Shown: positions 25,849 through 34,069 of the stretch, piece by piece
Layout: each line of letters starts with the position of its first letter
How positions within the stretch are numbered: position 1 is the stretch's first letter
Assembly: GCF_021404405.1 (NCBI RefSeq)
Contig: NZ_JABFTV010000006.1
Location: 248,001 to 312,000, forward strand
DNA length: 64,000 nt
Source: Billgrantia aerodenitrificans
GTDB lineage: Bacteria > Pseudomonadota > Gammaproteobacteria > Pseudomonadales > Halomonadaceae
Direction of reading: 5' to 3'
Notes under the pieces: generated by a model
What the model was told of the DNA's origin: nothing
Database searches by the model: none
The model's input: only the letters and a program-made list of their open reading frames with translations
Position numbers and translations under genes: made by a program

Positions 25849-27789
25849 ATGCTGCAGAACAACCCGCTGCTCGCCCAGCTCAAGCAACAGATTCGTGAGA
25901 CCACGCCGCGCGCCGAGGGGGTCATCAAGGCCACCGACAAGGGCTTCGGCTTTCTCGAAACCGACGACGGCCAGTCCTACTTCGTGCCGCCGCCTGCCAT
26001 GAAGCAGGTGCTGCATGGCGACCGCGTCCAGGCCGTGATTCACGAGAATGGCGACAAGACCTCCGTCGAGCCCGACACGCTCCTCGAAGCGGGCCTGAGC
26101 CGCTTCATCGCTCGCGTGCAGAAGCGTGAGGGCCGCCTGGCCGTGGTGCCCGACCACCCTTCGATCAACAACGTGCTCAAGGCGCGCATCAAGAACAGCC
26201 TCGACGAGGCCAGCATCGGCGATGCCGACTGGGTCGTGGCGCGGCTGGTGCGCCATCCGCTCAAGCCCGACGATCGCGTGTTCTTTACGCAAATCGACGA
26301 GCTGGTGGCCAAGGCCGACGACCCTGCCGTGCCGTGGCGGGTGACCCTGGCGCGTCACGCGCTGGAGCAGGAGTGCCCCGAAGCCGGCAACGACTGGCCG
26401 CTGCGTGACGAGGGACTCGAGCGCGAGGATCTTACCGCCGAGCCTTTCTTCACCATTGATAGCGAGAAGACCCGCGACATGGACGATGCCCTGCGCATCG
26501 AACCGCGGGATGAAGGCGGCTGGCGTCTGACGGTGGCTATCGCCGACCCCACCGCCTACGTGGAGGAGGGGCATGCCGCCGACCTGGAGGCCCGCACGCG
26601 CGCCTTCACCGTCTACCTGCCGGGCCAGAACGTCACCATGCTGCCCGAGCAGTTGGCCGACGACCTCTTCTCGCTGCGCGAAGGCGAAGAGCGGCCGGTG
26701 CTGGCGTGCACGCTGAATGTGGAAGCCGACGGCAGCCTCGGCGACTACCGCTTCTTTGCTGCCCGCGTACGCTCCCGGGCCAAGTTGGTCTACGACCGCA
26801 TCTCCGACTGGCTCGAAGGCCAGGGCGAATGGACGCCGGCCGAGGAGATCGCCGGCCAGCTGCAAGCGCTGCGCGAGCTGACCGAGGCGCGCAGTGCCTG
26901 GCGCACCGAACATGCGCTGGTGTTCAAGGATCGCCCCGACTACGTGTTCGACCTGGATCCGGCCGGCAACGTGCTCGACGTGCGCATCGAGCAACGGCGC
27001 ATCGCCAACCGCATGATCGAGGAGTCGATGATCGCGGCCAACGCCTGCTGCGCCCACTTTCTCGCCGAGCACATCGGTCACGGTATCTTCAACGTGCATC
27101 GCGCTTTCGACCCCGAGAAGGCCCAGGCCGCCCATGAGTTCCTCACCGCGCAGCAGATCGAGGTCGAGCTCGAGGCGCTCTCCGAGCTGCCGCGCTACAA
27201 GGAGCTCAAGCGCGCACTGGAGAGCCGCGACGACGCCTGGCTCGACGCCCGCCTGCGCCGCTTCCAGGGCTTCACCAGCATGTCGGCCCGCCCCGGCCCG
27301 CATTTCGGCCTGGGGCTGAACGCCTACGCCACCTGGACCTCGCCGATTCGCAAGTACGGCGACATGGTCAATCACCGGTTGATCAAGCGCGTGCTCAAGG
27401 GCGAGCAGGCCCCGGCCGAGGCGACCCAGGCGCTGACCGAGCAGCTCACCGAACGCCGCAAGCTCAACCGCATGGCCGAGCGCGACGTCAAGGACTGGCT
27501 CTACGTGCGCTATCTGACGCCTGCGGCCAAGGAGCAGCAAGACTTCGAAGCGGAGATCTTCGGCATCACCCGCGGCGGGATGCGCGTGCGTCTCACTGCC
27601 AACGGTGCCACCGCCTTCGTACCCGCTCCGATGCTGCACAGCGATCGCGACAAGGTGGTCATCGACGACAAGGAAGGTCGCATCCAGGTCGAGGGCGAAG
27701 AGCGCTACAAGCTCGGCGACGTGATCCGCGTGGCGCTGATCGAAGCACGCGAGGAGACCCGTTCGCTGGTGGCACGTCCGGCCTCCTAG
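25849..27789 (+). CDS. rnb: Exoribonuclease II
   Basis: The 646-residue protein is the size of E. coli RNase II (644) and begins with the same pattern, NPLLAQLKQQ then TPRAEGVIKATDKGFGFLE, which is the first cold-shock domain. The RNB catalytic domain carries the metal-binding aspartates in TIDSEKTRDMDDALRIE, and a C-terminal S1 domain starts near residue 555. It degrades single-stranded RNA from the 3' end in the cytoplasm. The chosen ATG aligns with the E. coli start although the ribosome site is weak; a frame open to 25789 overlaps the promoter. A terminator with six T residues follows. Confidence 0.95.
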   Translation: MLQNNPLLAQLKQQIRETTPRAEGVIKATDKGFGFLETDDGQSYFVPPPAMKQVLHGDRVQAVIHENGDKTSVEPDTLLEAGLSRFIARVQKREGRLAVVPDHPSINNVLKARIKNSLDEASIGDADWVVARLVRHPLKPDDRVFFTQIDELVAKADDPAVPWRVTLARHALEQECPEAGNDWPLRDEGLEREDLTAEPFFTIDSEKTRDMDDALRIEPRDEGGWRLTVAIADPTAYVEEGHAADLEARTRAFTVYLPGQNVTMLPEQLADDLFSLREGEERPVLACTLNVEADGSLGDYRFFAARVRSRAKLVYDRISDWLEGQGEWTPAEEIAGQLQALRELTEARSAWRTEHALVFKDRPDYVFDLDPAGNVLDVRIEQRRIANRMIEESMIAANACCAHFLAEHIGHGIFNVHRAFDPEKAQAAHEFLTAQQIEVELEALSELPRYKELKRALESRDDAWLDARLRRFQGFTSMSARPGPHFGLGLNAYATWTSPIRKYGDMVNHRLIKRVLKGEQAPAEATQALTEQLTERRKLNRMAERDVKDWLYVRYLTPAAKEQQDFEAEIFGITRGGMRVRLTANGATAFVPAPMLHSDRDKVVIDDKEGRIQVEGEERYKLGDVIRVALIEAREETRSLVARPAS

Positions 27790-27815
27790 ACAACTATGCG
27801 TCGCTGAGTGACTGC

Positions 27816-27846
27816 AATGCCCGGCCCGCAGAGCCGGGCATTTTTT
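27816..27846 (+). terminator. Rho-independent terminator of rnb
   Basis: The stem TGCCCGGC / GCCGGGCA has a seven-base loop and is followed immediately by TTTTTT, in the plus-strand orientation. Confidence 0.9.
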
Positions 27847-27958
27847 ATCTTTGTCATCCTCTCGCTTTGCGCCCGGGCTTGTGGCATTTTTAGCTGAAAA
27901 ACATCACACCTCGAGGCTGACGCCCATCAGTCTCGCCAGCGCAGGGATTCCCAATACC

Positions 27959-30033
27959 ATGGCCGCACGATGGGGGCTACGTGGCAAGTCGATCGCGACC
28001 CTGCTTCTTGCCTGTCTTCTTGCCTTGATTCCCGCCGTTCTGCTGGGCTGGAAGGCGGTCGACGACGTACGCCGTCATTTCGCCAACGCTTATGCCGAGA
28101 ATTAACCCTGCTGCATATGCAGAAGATTCATGCGCCGATATCGCGAGAGCTGGCCCTGGCCCAGCGCTTCGCCGACAACCTGGCGCTGCGGCAGTGGCTG
28201 AACGATGAAAGAGATCCGCGGCTTCAGGCGCGTTTCTTCGAAGAGGCCGAGGGGTTTCGCCAGGACTTTGCCGACCGCTCCTACTTCGTGATCGTCGACG
28301 CCAGCGGTGACTACTACTACATCGACGCCACCGATGCCGGAAACGCCATGCCGACCCCGCGTTACCGTCTGGATGGCGCCCAAGCCAACGATGCCTGGTA
28401 CTTCCAGATCACTCGGAGCCAAGAGCCTTATAACCTCAACGTCAACGTCGACCATGAGCTCGACGTGACCAAAGTCTGGCTCAACGTTCAGGTTCGCGAG
28501 GACGGTGCCTTGCTGGGCCTGGCCGGTACCGGTTTCGAACTCGGCGACTTCCTCAATGCCTTCATTCGCGATGAGGCGGAAGGGGTGACGCCAATGATCG
28601 TCGACCGCCAGGGCGCGCTGCAGGCCCACCCGTCACTTGAGCGAATCGCCCTCGGCTCGGGAGCGGGAGACGTCGACGGTGAGCGTACCATCCATGTCCT
28701 GCTCGGCAGCGACGAGCAGCGGGCCACGCTGACCGCAGCCATGTTGGCGGCCAACGGCTCCCCTGAGGTGATCCAGACCCTATGGGCCACCCTCGAAGGA
28801 CGCGAGCGCCTGCTCTCGGTGGGCTACATTCCCGAACTGGACTGGTACCTGATCACCGCGCTGGACATGAGCGTGGCCAACATTCTCGATCAGCGCTGGC
28901 TTTGGCCGCTGTTGATTGCCGCCGCGCTGATCCTGGGGGTTCTGCTCACGGTCATCGCCCTGGCCACCGAGCGACTGATACTGGCGCCTCTGAGTCGTTT
29001 CAAGCAGTCGGCCCAGGCGATCGCCGCCGGTCACTACGACTCACCGCTGCCGACCTCGCGTCGCGACGAAATCGGTGAGCTGTCACAGGCCTTCTCGCAC
29101 ATGGCCAACCAGGTGCAGCGTCATACCCGCGAGCTGGAAGAGAAGGTTCAGGAGCGTACCCGGGAGCTCGAACTGGCCAACGCCGAGATGGCCGCCACCC
29201 AGAAGAAGCTCAACGACTCCATCGACTACGCCAGCTTCATTCAGCGCGCCATCCTGCCCGACCAACAGCTCGAGCTGCATCTCGAGCATCATCATGGCGT
29301 GTTGTGGAAGCCACGAGACACGGTGGGCGGTGACTTCTACCTGTTCCGCCCCGGCCAGGGCGGCTACCTGTTCGGTGTCGTGGACTGCGCCGGCCATGGC
29401 GTTCCCGGCTCGCTCATGACCATGCTGGCCAGAGCCATTCTCGACCATGCCATCCTCAAGCTCGGGCACGAGGATCCAGCGGCGATCCTCAACGAAACCG
29501 ATCGTCAGAGCCGCGAAGTGCTGCGTGCCGAGGAGCTCCCCGCCTCCGTTGCCACCAACATGGATATCGGCCTGGCCTGGGTGGATCTGGATTCACGCAA
29601 GGTCACCTTCGCCGGGGCCAAGATCGGCCTTTACACTAGCGACGGCACGGCACTGACGCACCTTCAGGGCGACCGGCGACCGCTGGGCCACAAGCGCCGG
29701 ATCGAATATCGCAACCAGACCGTCGACCTTCGCCCTGGCTGGACCTATTCGCTGTGCACCGATGGCTTCTTCGACCAGGCCGGCGGCAGCGAAGGCTTCG
29801 GCTTCGGCAACTCGCGCTTCGAGGCACTGCTCAGGCAGCACGCCCAGCGCTCCCTGCCGGAACAGATGAAGGCCTTCGAACAGGCGCTGCGCGACTACCA
29901 GGGTAATCTGCCACAGCGCGACGACATCACCTTGTTGAGCTTCCGCTTCACCGAGCAGGACCGTCCGCCCGGCAGCGACCCAACCACTCCGCTCCCTGCC
30001 ATGGCAGGCGCCACATCACAGGAGAATGTGTGA
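27959..30033 (+). CDS. siaA: SiaA-like PP2C/SpoIIE phosphatase with Cache and HAMP domains, frameshifted near its N-terminus
   Basis: The N-terminal transmembrane helix (SIATLLLACLLALIPAVLLGW, about 27986-28048) is read from the ATG at 27959, but that frame stops at TAA 28103-28105. The rest continues in another frame: a periplasmic Cache-like domain (about 28110-28880; YFVIVDASGDYYYIDATD), a second helix (about 28900-28970), HAMP, coiled coil and a SpoIIE-type phosphatase domain from about 29260 (GGDFYLF, FGVVDCAGHGVPGSLMTM, CTDGFFDQAGG). One extra base near 28095-28103 would join the frames smoothly (AEN followed by LTLLHMQK). In Pseudomonas SiaA dephosphorylates SiaC and so favours SiaD activity. 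The frameshift may be a mutation or an assembly error; an ATG at 28117 could give a protein lacking helix 1. The gene abuts siaB. Confidence 0.8.
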
Positions 30034-30563
30034 TGAACCTGTTGAGCATGCGCGAAAGCTATCTCGAGCAGCGCATCATGCTGTGCTTCAATGGCCCGAT
30101 CTCACGTAGCCTGATCGAGGAGATCGGTAACGCTTTGCGCAACTACCTGAACTCCCAGCAGGCCACTCCGACGGATGCCATGGACGTCTTCGCCGCTTAC
30201 ATCGAAATGACCCAGAACATCCGGCACTATGCCATGCGCCTTGGCTACGATGAGGAGGCCGCTTCGGCCACGGTGGCGGTAGCCAAGGATGCCCAGGGCC
30301 ATTACCTGGTTTCCGCCGGCAATCTGGTGGAATACATCGACGGCGAAGCACTGCTCCGCACCATCGAGTCGCTTGCCAAGCTCGACAAGCTGGAGCTGAA
30401 ACAGGCCTACAAGAAGCAGCTGCGCATGCCGCGTGGCAACGTAAGCTCCGGCGCTGGCCTGGGACTCCTGGACATCGCACGCAAGTCGAGCGAGCCAATG
30501 CGGGCCTCTCTCGAGCCACTGCCCGACGGAAGAGGCTTCTTCAGCCTCACCGCCGTGATCTGA
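30033..30563 (+). CDS. siaB: SiaB family protein kinase
   Basis: The 176-residue protein is a GHKL-type serine/threonine kinase like SiaB, which phosphorylates SiaC and opposes SiaA. The ATP-binding N box is visible as YIEMTQNIRHYAMRLGYDEE and the glycine box as SSGAGLGLLDIARKS. I chose the ATG at 30033, nine bases after AGGAG and overlapping the siaA stop by one base (TGATG); a GTG three bases earlier is less likely. Its tight packing with siaA, siaC and siaD fixes the role by context. Confidence 0.88.
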   Translation: MNLLSMRESYLEQRIMLCFNGPISRSLIEEIGNALRNYLNSQQATPTDAMDVFAAYIEMTQNIRHYAMRLGYDEEAASATVAVAKDAQGHYLVSAGNLVEYIDGEALLRTIESLAKLDKLELKQAYKKQLRMPRGNVSSGAGLGLLDIARKSSEPMRASLEPLPDGRGFFSLTAVI

Positions 30564-30580
30564 TCAGCCGAGTGCTAGTA

Positions 30581-30970
30581 ATGACCAACGACCTCAACAT
30601 CCCCGGCAGCCAGTCCACGCCTACCATCATCAGCGACTGGCAGGCCGGCCTACTCACCATGCAAGGCGACTCCTACCCGGAGAACTCCTTCGAACTGTTC
30701 GATCAGGTGATCGACTGGGTCAAGCGCTTCCTCGAGGAGGAGTCACGCCCACTGACGCTGGAGCTGGCGTTGGTCTATCTCAACACCAGTTCGGTCAAGG
30801 CCATGATGGATATCTTCGATCTGCTGGAAGAAGCACACCAGGAAGGACGCGGCATCCAGGTCACCTGGCTCTACGATCCACGCAACGAGCGCATTGCCGA
30901 ACTCGCCGAGGAGTTCCGCGAGGACTGCACCTTCGCATTCGCCATCACTCCTGCGCAGGCCCCGGAATGA
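30581..30970 (+). CDS. siaC: SiaC family switch protein (DUF1987)
   Basis: The 129-residue protein is an anti-anti-sigma-like switch. The key phosphorylation region is YLNTSSVKAMMDIFDLLEEA, and Thr69 in NTSS corresponds to the site phosphorylated in Pseudomonas SiaC. Unphosphorylated SiaC binds and activates the diguanylate cyclase SiaD. The ATG at 30581 is preferred to a GTG at 30572, though its ribosome site is weak. The stop overlaps the siaD start by four bases. Confidence 0.9.
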   Translation: MTNDLNIPGSQSTPTIISDWQAGLLTMQGDSYPENSFELFDQVIDWVKRFLEEESRPLTLELALVYLNTSSVKAMMDIFDLLEEAHQEGRGIQVTWLYDPRNERIAELAEEFREDCTFAFAITPAQAPE

Positions 30971-31743
30971 CCCGCGAGGAAACCGAGCTGATGGCGCAGG
31001 TCGAGGCGCTACTGAACGACCCCGCGCATGCCGATAGCCCGCTGCGCCCGGCCCTGGCGCGCCTGCATGCATTTCACCGCGCCGAGAAACAGCGGTTGGA
31101 ACGACTGGTGACGATCGCCGATGGATACCAGCGTTACGTGCGCGAGGACGAACGCAAGGCCCAGCGCCGCTACCAGAAGTCGCTGCACCGACAGGAAAAG
31201 CTATCGCGCATTTCCGACGGCTACCAGCGGCTCATGCACGAACGCAACAGCGCCCTGCGTGAGGCCTCGACTCACGATCTTCTGACCGGTCTACCCAATC
31301 GGCGCTTGATCGACGAGCGGCTACCCAAGCTGGACGAGCGCAAGCGTTACACCCTGGTGATGCTCGATATCGACCACTTCAAGCAGATCAACGACCGGCA
31401 CGGACACGAAGCCGGCGACCTGGTACTGGTGTCCATCGCCCAGACCATCCGTCAGGAGCTGCGCGATTACGACCTGTGTGTACGCTGGGGCGGTGAGGAG
31501 TTCCTGCTGCTGCTGGCCGATACCGGCCTCTCCGAGGCCAGTACCATCGTCGATCGCTTGCGCCAGCGCTTGGCCGAGCAGGCGGTCCAGGTGGGTGACA
31601 GCCGGCTCTCGATCACCGCCAGCGCGGGGCTGAGCGAATACCGCGACGGCGAGGATCTGCTCAACCATACCCTGCTACGCGCCGACCAGGCCCTGCTCCA
31701 GGCCAAGCGCAGCGGACGGGATCGCAGCTGCGTCGCCGAGTGA
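30967..31743 (+). CDS. siaD: SiaD-like diguanylate cyclase (GGDEF)
   Basis: The 258-residue soluble protein has an N-terminal helical region (about 1-95, with coiled-coil character) that would bind SiaC, and a C-terminal GGDEF domain starting at DLLTGLPNRRLIDE. The catalytic motif is GGEEF in RWGGEEFLLLL, and an intact product-inhibition site, RDYD, lies five residues before it. It should make cyclic di-GMP and drive aggregation or biofilm growth, as in Pseudomonas. It is the last gene of the siaABCD operon. Confidence 0.92.
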   Translation: MTREETELMAQVEALLNDPAHADSPLRPALARLHAFHRAEKQRLERLVTIADGYQRYVREDERKAQRRYQKSLHRQEKLSRISDGYQRLMHERNSALREASTHDLLTGLPNRRLIDERLPKLDERKRYTLVMLDIDHFKQINDRHGHEAGDLVLVSIAQTIRQELRDYDLCVRWGGEEFLLLLADTGLSEASTIVDRLRQRLAEQAVQVGDSRLSITASAGLSEYRDGEDLLNHTLLRADQALLQAKRSGRDRSCVAE

Positions 31744-31790
31744 GCCCTTAGCTCGCGGTAAAAAAGCCCTCAGCGCCTTGCGCACGAGCC

Positions 31791-32675
31791 TCAGCGATCG
31801 GCACGCCGCCGTTTCTCCTCTCCCCAGTCGACGGCGGGGCCCGTGAGGCCATGCCCACCGGCATAGGGCGAGGGCACCGGTGGCTGCCAACCGGTCAGCA
31901 GTTCAGGCGCGAGAGAGAACACCTCGACCCCGATGGGGTGACAGGTCAGCAGCGGATCGCCGGCATTCGGCCCCCACAGTTCCACCGAGAGATCGCCACC
32001 CGGGCAGCAGGACAGCGCGCACAGCAGGTCGATCTCGGCAAACAGCTCCAGGTAATCGCCCTGCCGCGCCGGACAGGCCTTCATGAAATACTGGTCGTCT
32101 TCGTTGAGGCCGGTGCACTGGAACACGTTGAGCACGTCGTGCACGTCGAACTCGGTGAGGCCATGCGGCAGCACGGCGCGTACCAGGTTGGAGTGGCAGT
32201 GATGATCGAAGTCATCGCCGGTGAGCAGGCGATTGACGTAGGGGTCACAGCGAGTTCCCAGCAGATCGTGAATACGTCCGCCCTGTTCGTCCATGCCGCT
32301 ACCGTCGACGCCATAGCCCGCCAGGCTGTCATCGATGATCGTGGCCATGGGGCGCAGATAGGGCAGCGTCGACCATAGCCGATCGAAGGTGGAAACGTGG
32401 GCACGCTGTAGCTGACGGGTGCGCGAGGCCCAGAAACGTTCTCGCGGGTTGTGCCGGTTCCACAGGTTGAGGTCACCGACCTGCGGCCCCTCCAGGGTCG
32501 TGAGCCGCATCACGTGCCCTGCAGGCACCTGCCACGCCCGCCCCTCGCGAATCGGCACCACCAGCGAGTCGACGCGCTCCCGGGCCGTTGGGTCGGTCAG
32601 CCGCGAATAGAACGTTCTGTCGACGTCGAGGACGGAGCCTCGGGTCGCCTGATAGGCGGCGGGTACCTTGTTCAT
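31791..32675 (-). CDS. DUF1989 (urea carboxylase-associated) family protein
   Basis: The 294-residue protein matches the DUF1989 family: VPAGHVMRLTTLEGPQVGD in the N-terminal part, FDHHCHSNLVRAVLPHGL in the middle and CPGGDLSVELWGPNAGDPL towards the end. Clustered His and Cys residues (HHCH, CPGG) could bind metal. Relatives usually lie beside urea carboxylase genes and are linked to nitrogen metabolism, but no such gene is nearby. GGAGAACCACG precedes the ATG at 32675. It is convergent with siaD. Confidence 0.85.
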   Translation of the reverse strand: MNKVPAAYQATRGSVLDVDRTFYSRLTDPTARERVDSLVVPIREGRAWQVPAGHVMRLTTLEGPQVGDLNLWNRHNPRERFWASRTRQLQRAHVSTFDRLWSTLPYLRPMATIIDDSLAGYGVDGSGMDEQGGRIHDLLGTRCDPYVNRLLTGDDFDHHCHSNLVRAVLPHGLTEFDVHDVLNVFQCTGLNEDDQYFMKACPARQGDYLELFAEIDLLCALSCCPGGDLSVELWGPNAGDPLLTCHPIGVEVFSLAPELLTGWQPPVPSPYAGGHGLTGPAVDWGEEKRRRADR

Positions 32676-32746
32676 CGTGGTTCTCCAAGCTCGTTTGCCT
32701 CAGCCTAGCCGATAGCGCGCCACCTCACGTCAACGCAGCCGAACGG

Positions 32747-34069
32747 CTAGCCGCGCATGGCCCGGGCCAGGACGTCGCTGAACGGCTCTAGCAGGTAGCT
32801 GGCGAAGGTACGCTCGCCGGTATGGATCATCACCTCGGCCGGCATGCCCGCCACCAGCCGCATCTCCTCGTGCAGCCGCGTCTCGTCCACGGCGATGCGC
32901 GCCAGGTAATAGTCGCTGCCCGTGGTCTCGTCCACCAGGCTGTCGGCGGAGAGATGGACGAGCTCGCCTTCGACGGCACGGCTCGAGCGCTGGTCGAAGG
33001 CAGTGAAGCGGATGCGCGCCGCCTGCCCGGGATGCAGGCTGTCGATCTCGTGGACCGGCACGCGCGCCTCGACCACGAACCCTTCGTCCACCGGCACGAT
33101 GTCCAGTACCGCATCGCCCGGATCGATCACCGCGCCGCTGCTGCGTAGGCGCAGGTCGACGACGCTGCCCGCTACCGGCGCTCGCACGGCAGTGCGCCGC
33201 ACTTCGTCCTCGAGCGCGGTGATGCGCTCCTCGGCGTCGGCAATCTGCGCCTGCACGTCCCGCAGTTGCTCGCCGGTCTCCTGCAGGAACTCCTGGCGCA
33301 GTATCTGCCGCTGCAGACGGTTCTCGCTGATCTGCGCGTCGATGCTCGCGGCATTCGACTCCTGCTGAGCCGTCTCCCCTTGCAGCTCGAGAAGATCACG
33401 CTCCAGCTCACGCAGACGCTGCCGATCGCCGTGGCCACGCTCGAACAGGCTGCGCAGGTCCTCCGCCTCCTCGTCCAACGAGGCGCTTCGCTGCCGGCTG
33501 ACCTTGATCAGCGCTTCCAGACCATCGCGCTGCTCGCGATACTGATGGGCCTGCTGCTCGAGGGTGGCCAGGGTGCCGTCGAGCGTCTGCCGGCGGGCGA
33601 AGAACAGCCCCTGCTGCACCGCCAGCGCTTCGCGGACACGACGCGACTGACTGTTGCGCAGCTCGGCAGGAAACGTCAGCGTCTCGCGCTCGGCCAGCTC
33701 GGCCGACAGCCGCACTTCACTGGCCCGGTTGAGCAGATACTGGTTGCGTGCCAGCTGAAGCTGCGAACGCGCCCGGGTATCGTCGAGCACCACCAGAACC
33801 TCGCCCGCCTCGACTCGGTCGCCATCGGCTACCCGGATCTCGCTGACGATACCGCCTTCGTAGTGCTGCACCGAGCGCGTGAATGAAGCCGCCGTTACCT
33901 TGCCCGACGCCACGACCCCCACCGCCAGATTGGCTGCCACCGCCCAGCCACCGAAGCCGCCGAAGGCAATCATCAACACCAGCAGGCCGATGCGCTGCCA
34001 GGGGCGCGGATCGACGGGCGGGGCCGGCGTGGCCGCGGCAGGTGGCGCCGGTTGCTGCGGATAGATCAT
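32747..34069 (-). CDS. Type I secretion periplasmic adaptor (HlyD family)
   Basis: The 440-residue membrane-fusion protein has a short proline-rich cytoplasmic N-terminus, one helix (IGLLVLMIAFGGFGGWAVAANL, shown in part), and a lipoyl-like half-motif (HYEGGIVSEIRVADGDRVEAG) followed by a long coiled-coil hairpin (about 100-280). A second beta-barrel part carries VVEARVPVHEIDSLHPGQAA. It bridges the inner-membrane ABC exporter and an outer-membrane TolC-type channel, which is not encoded here. The start overlaps the exporter stop by four bases (ATGA). Confidence 0.93.
   Translation of the reverse strand: MIYPQQPAPPAAATPAPPVDPRPWQRIGLLVLMIAFGGFGGWAVAANLAVGVVASGKVTAASFTRSVQHYEGGIVSEIRVADGDRVEAGEVLVVLDDTRARSQLQLARNQYLLNRASEVRLSAELAERETLTFPAELRNSQSRRVREALAVQQGLFFARRQTLDGTLATLEQQAHQYREQRDGLEALIKVSRQRSASLDEEAEDLRSLFERGHGDRQRLRELERDLLELQGETAQQESNAASIDAQISENRLQRQILRQEFLQETGEQLRDVQAQIADAEERITALEDEVRRTAVRAPVAGSVVDLRLRSSGAVIDPGDAVLDIVPVDEGFVVEARVPVHEIDSLHPGQAARIRFTAFDQRSSRAVEGELVHLSADSLVDETTGSDYYLARIAVDETRLHEEMRLVAGMPAEVMIHTGERTFASYLLEPFSDVLARAMRG

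Noticed and set aside
25825..27639. A 604-codon minus-strand frame opposite rnb
   Set aside because: The plus strand is clearly RNase II with promoter and terminator; the antisense frame has no supporting signals.
28095..28106. Programmed ribosomal frameshift in siaA
   Set aside because: No slippery heptamer or following stable pseudoknot is evident; a mutation or sequencing error explains the data better.
27970..28116. Start of siaA at 27970 in the downstream frame
   Set aside because: The residues encoded there are Cys/Arg/Ser-rich and are the off-frame reading of the transmembrane helix; the other frame gives a sensible membrane segment.
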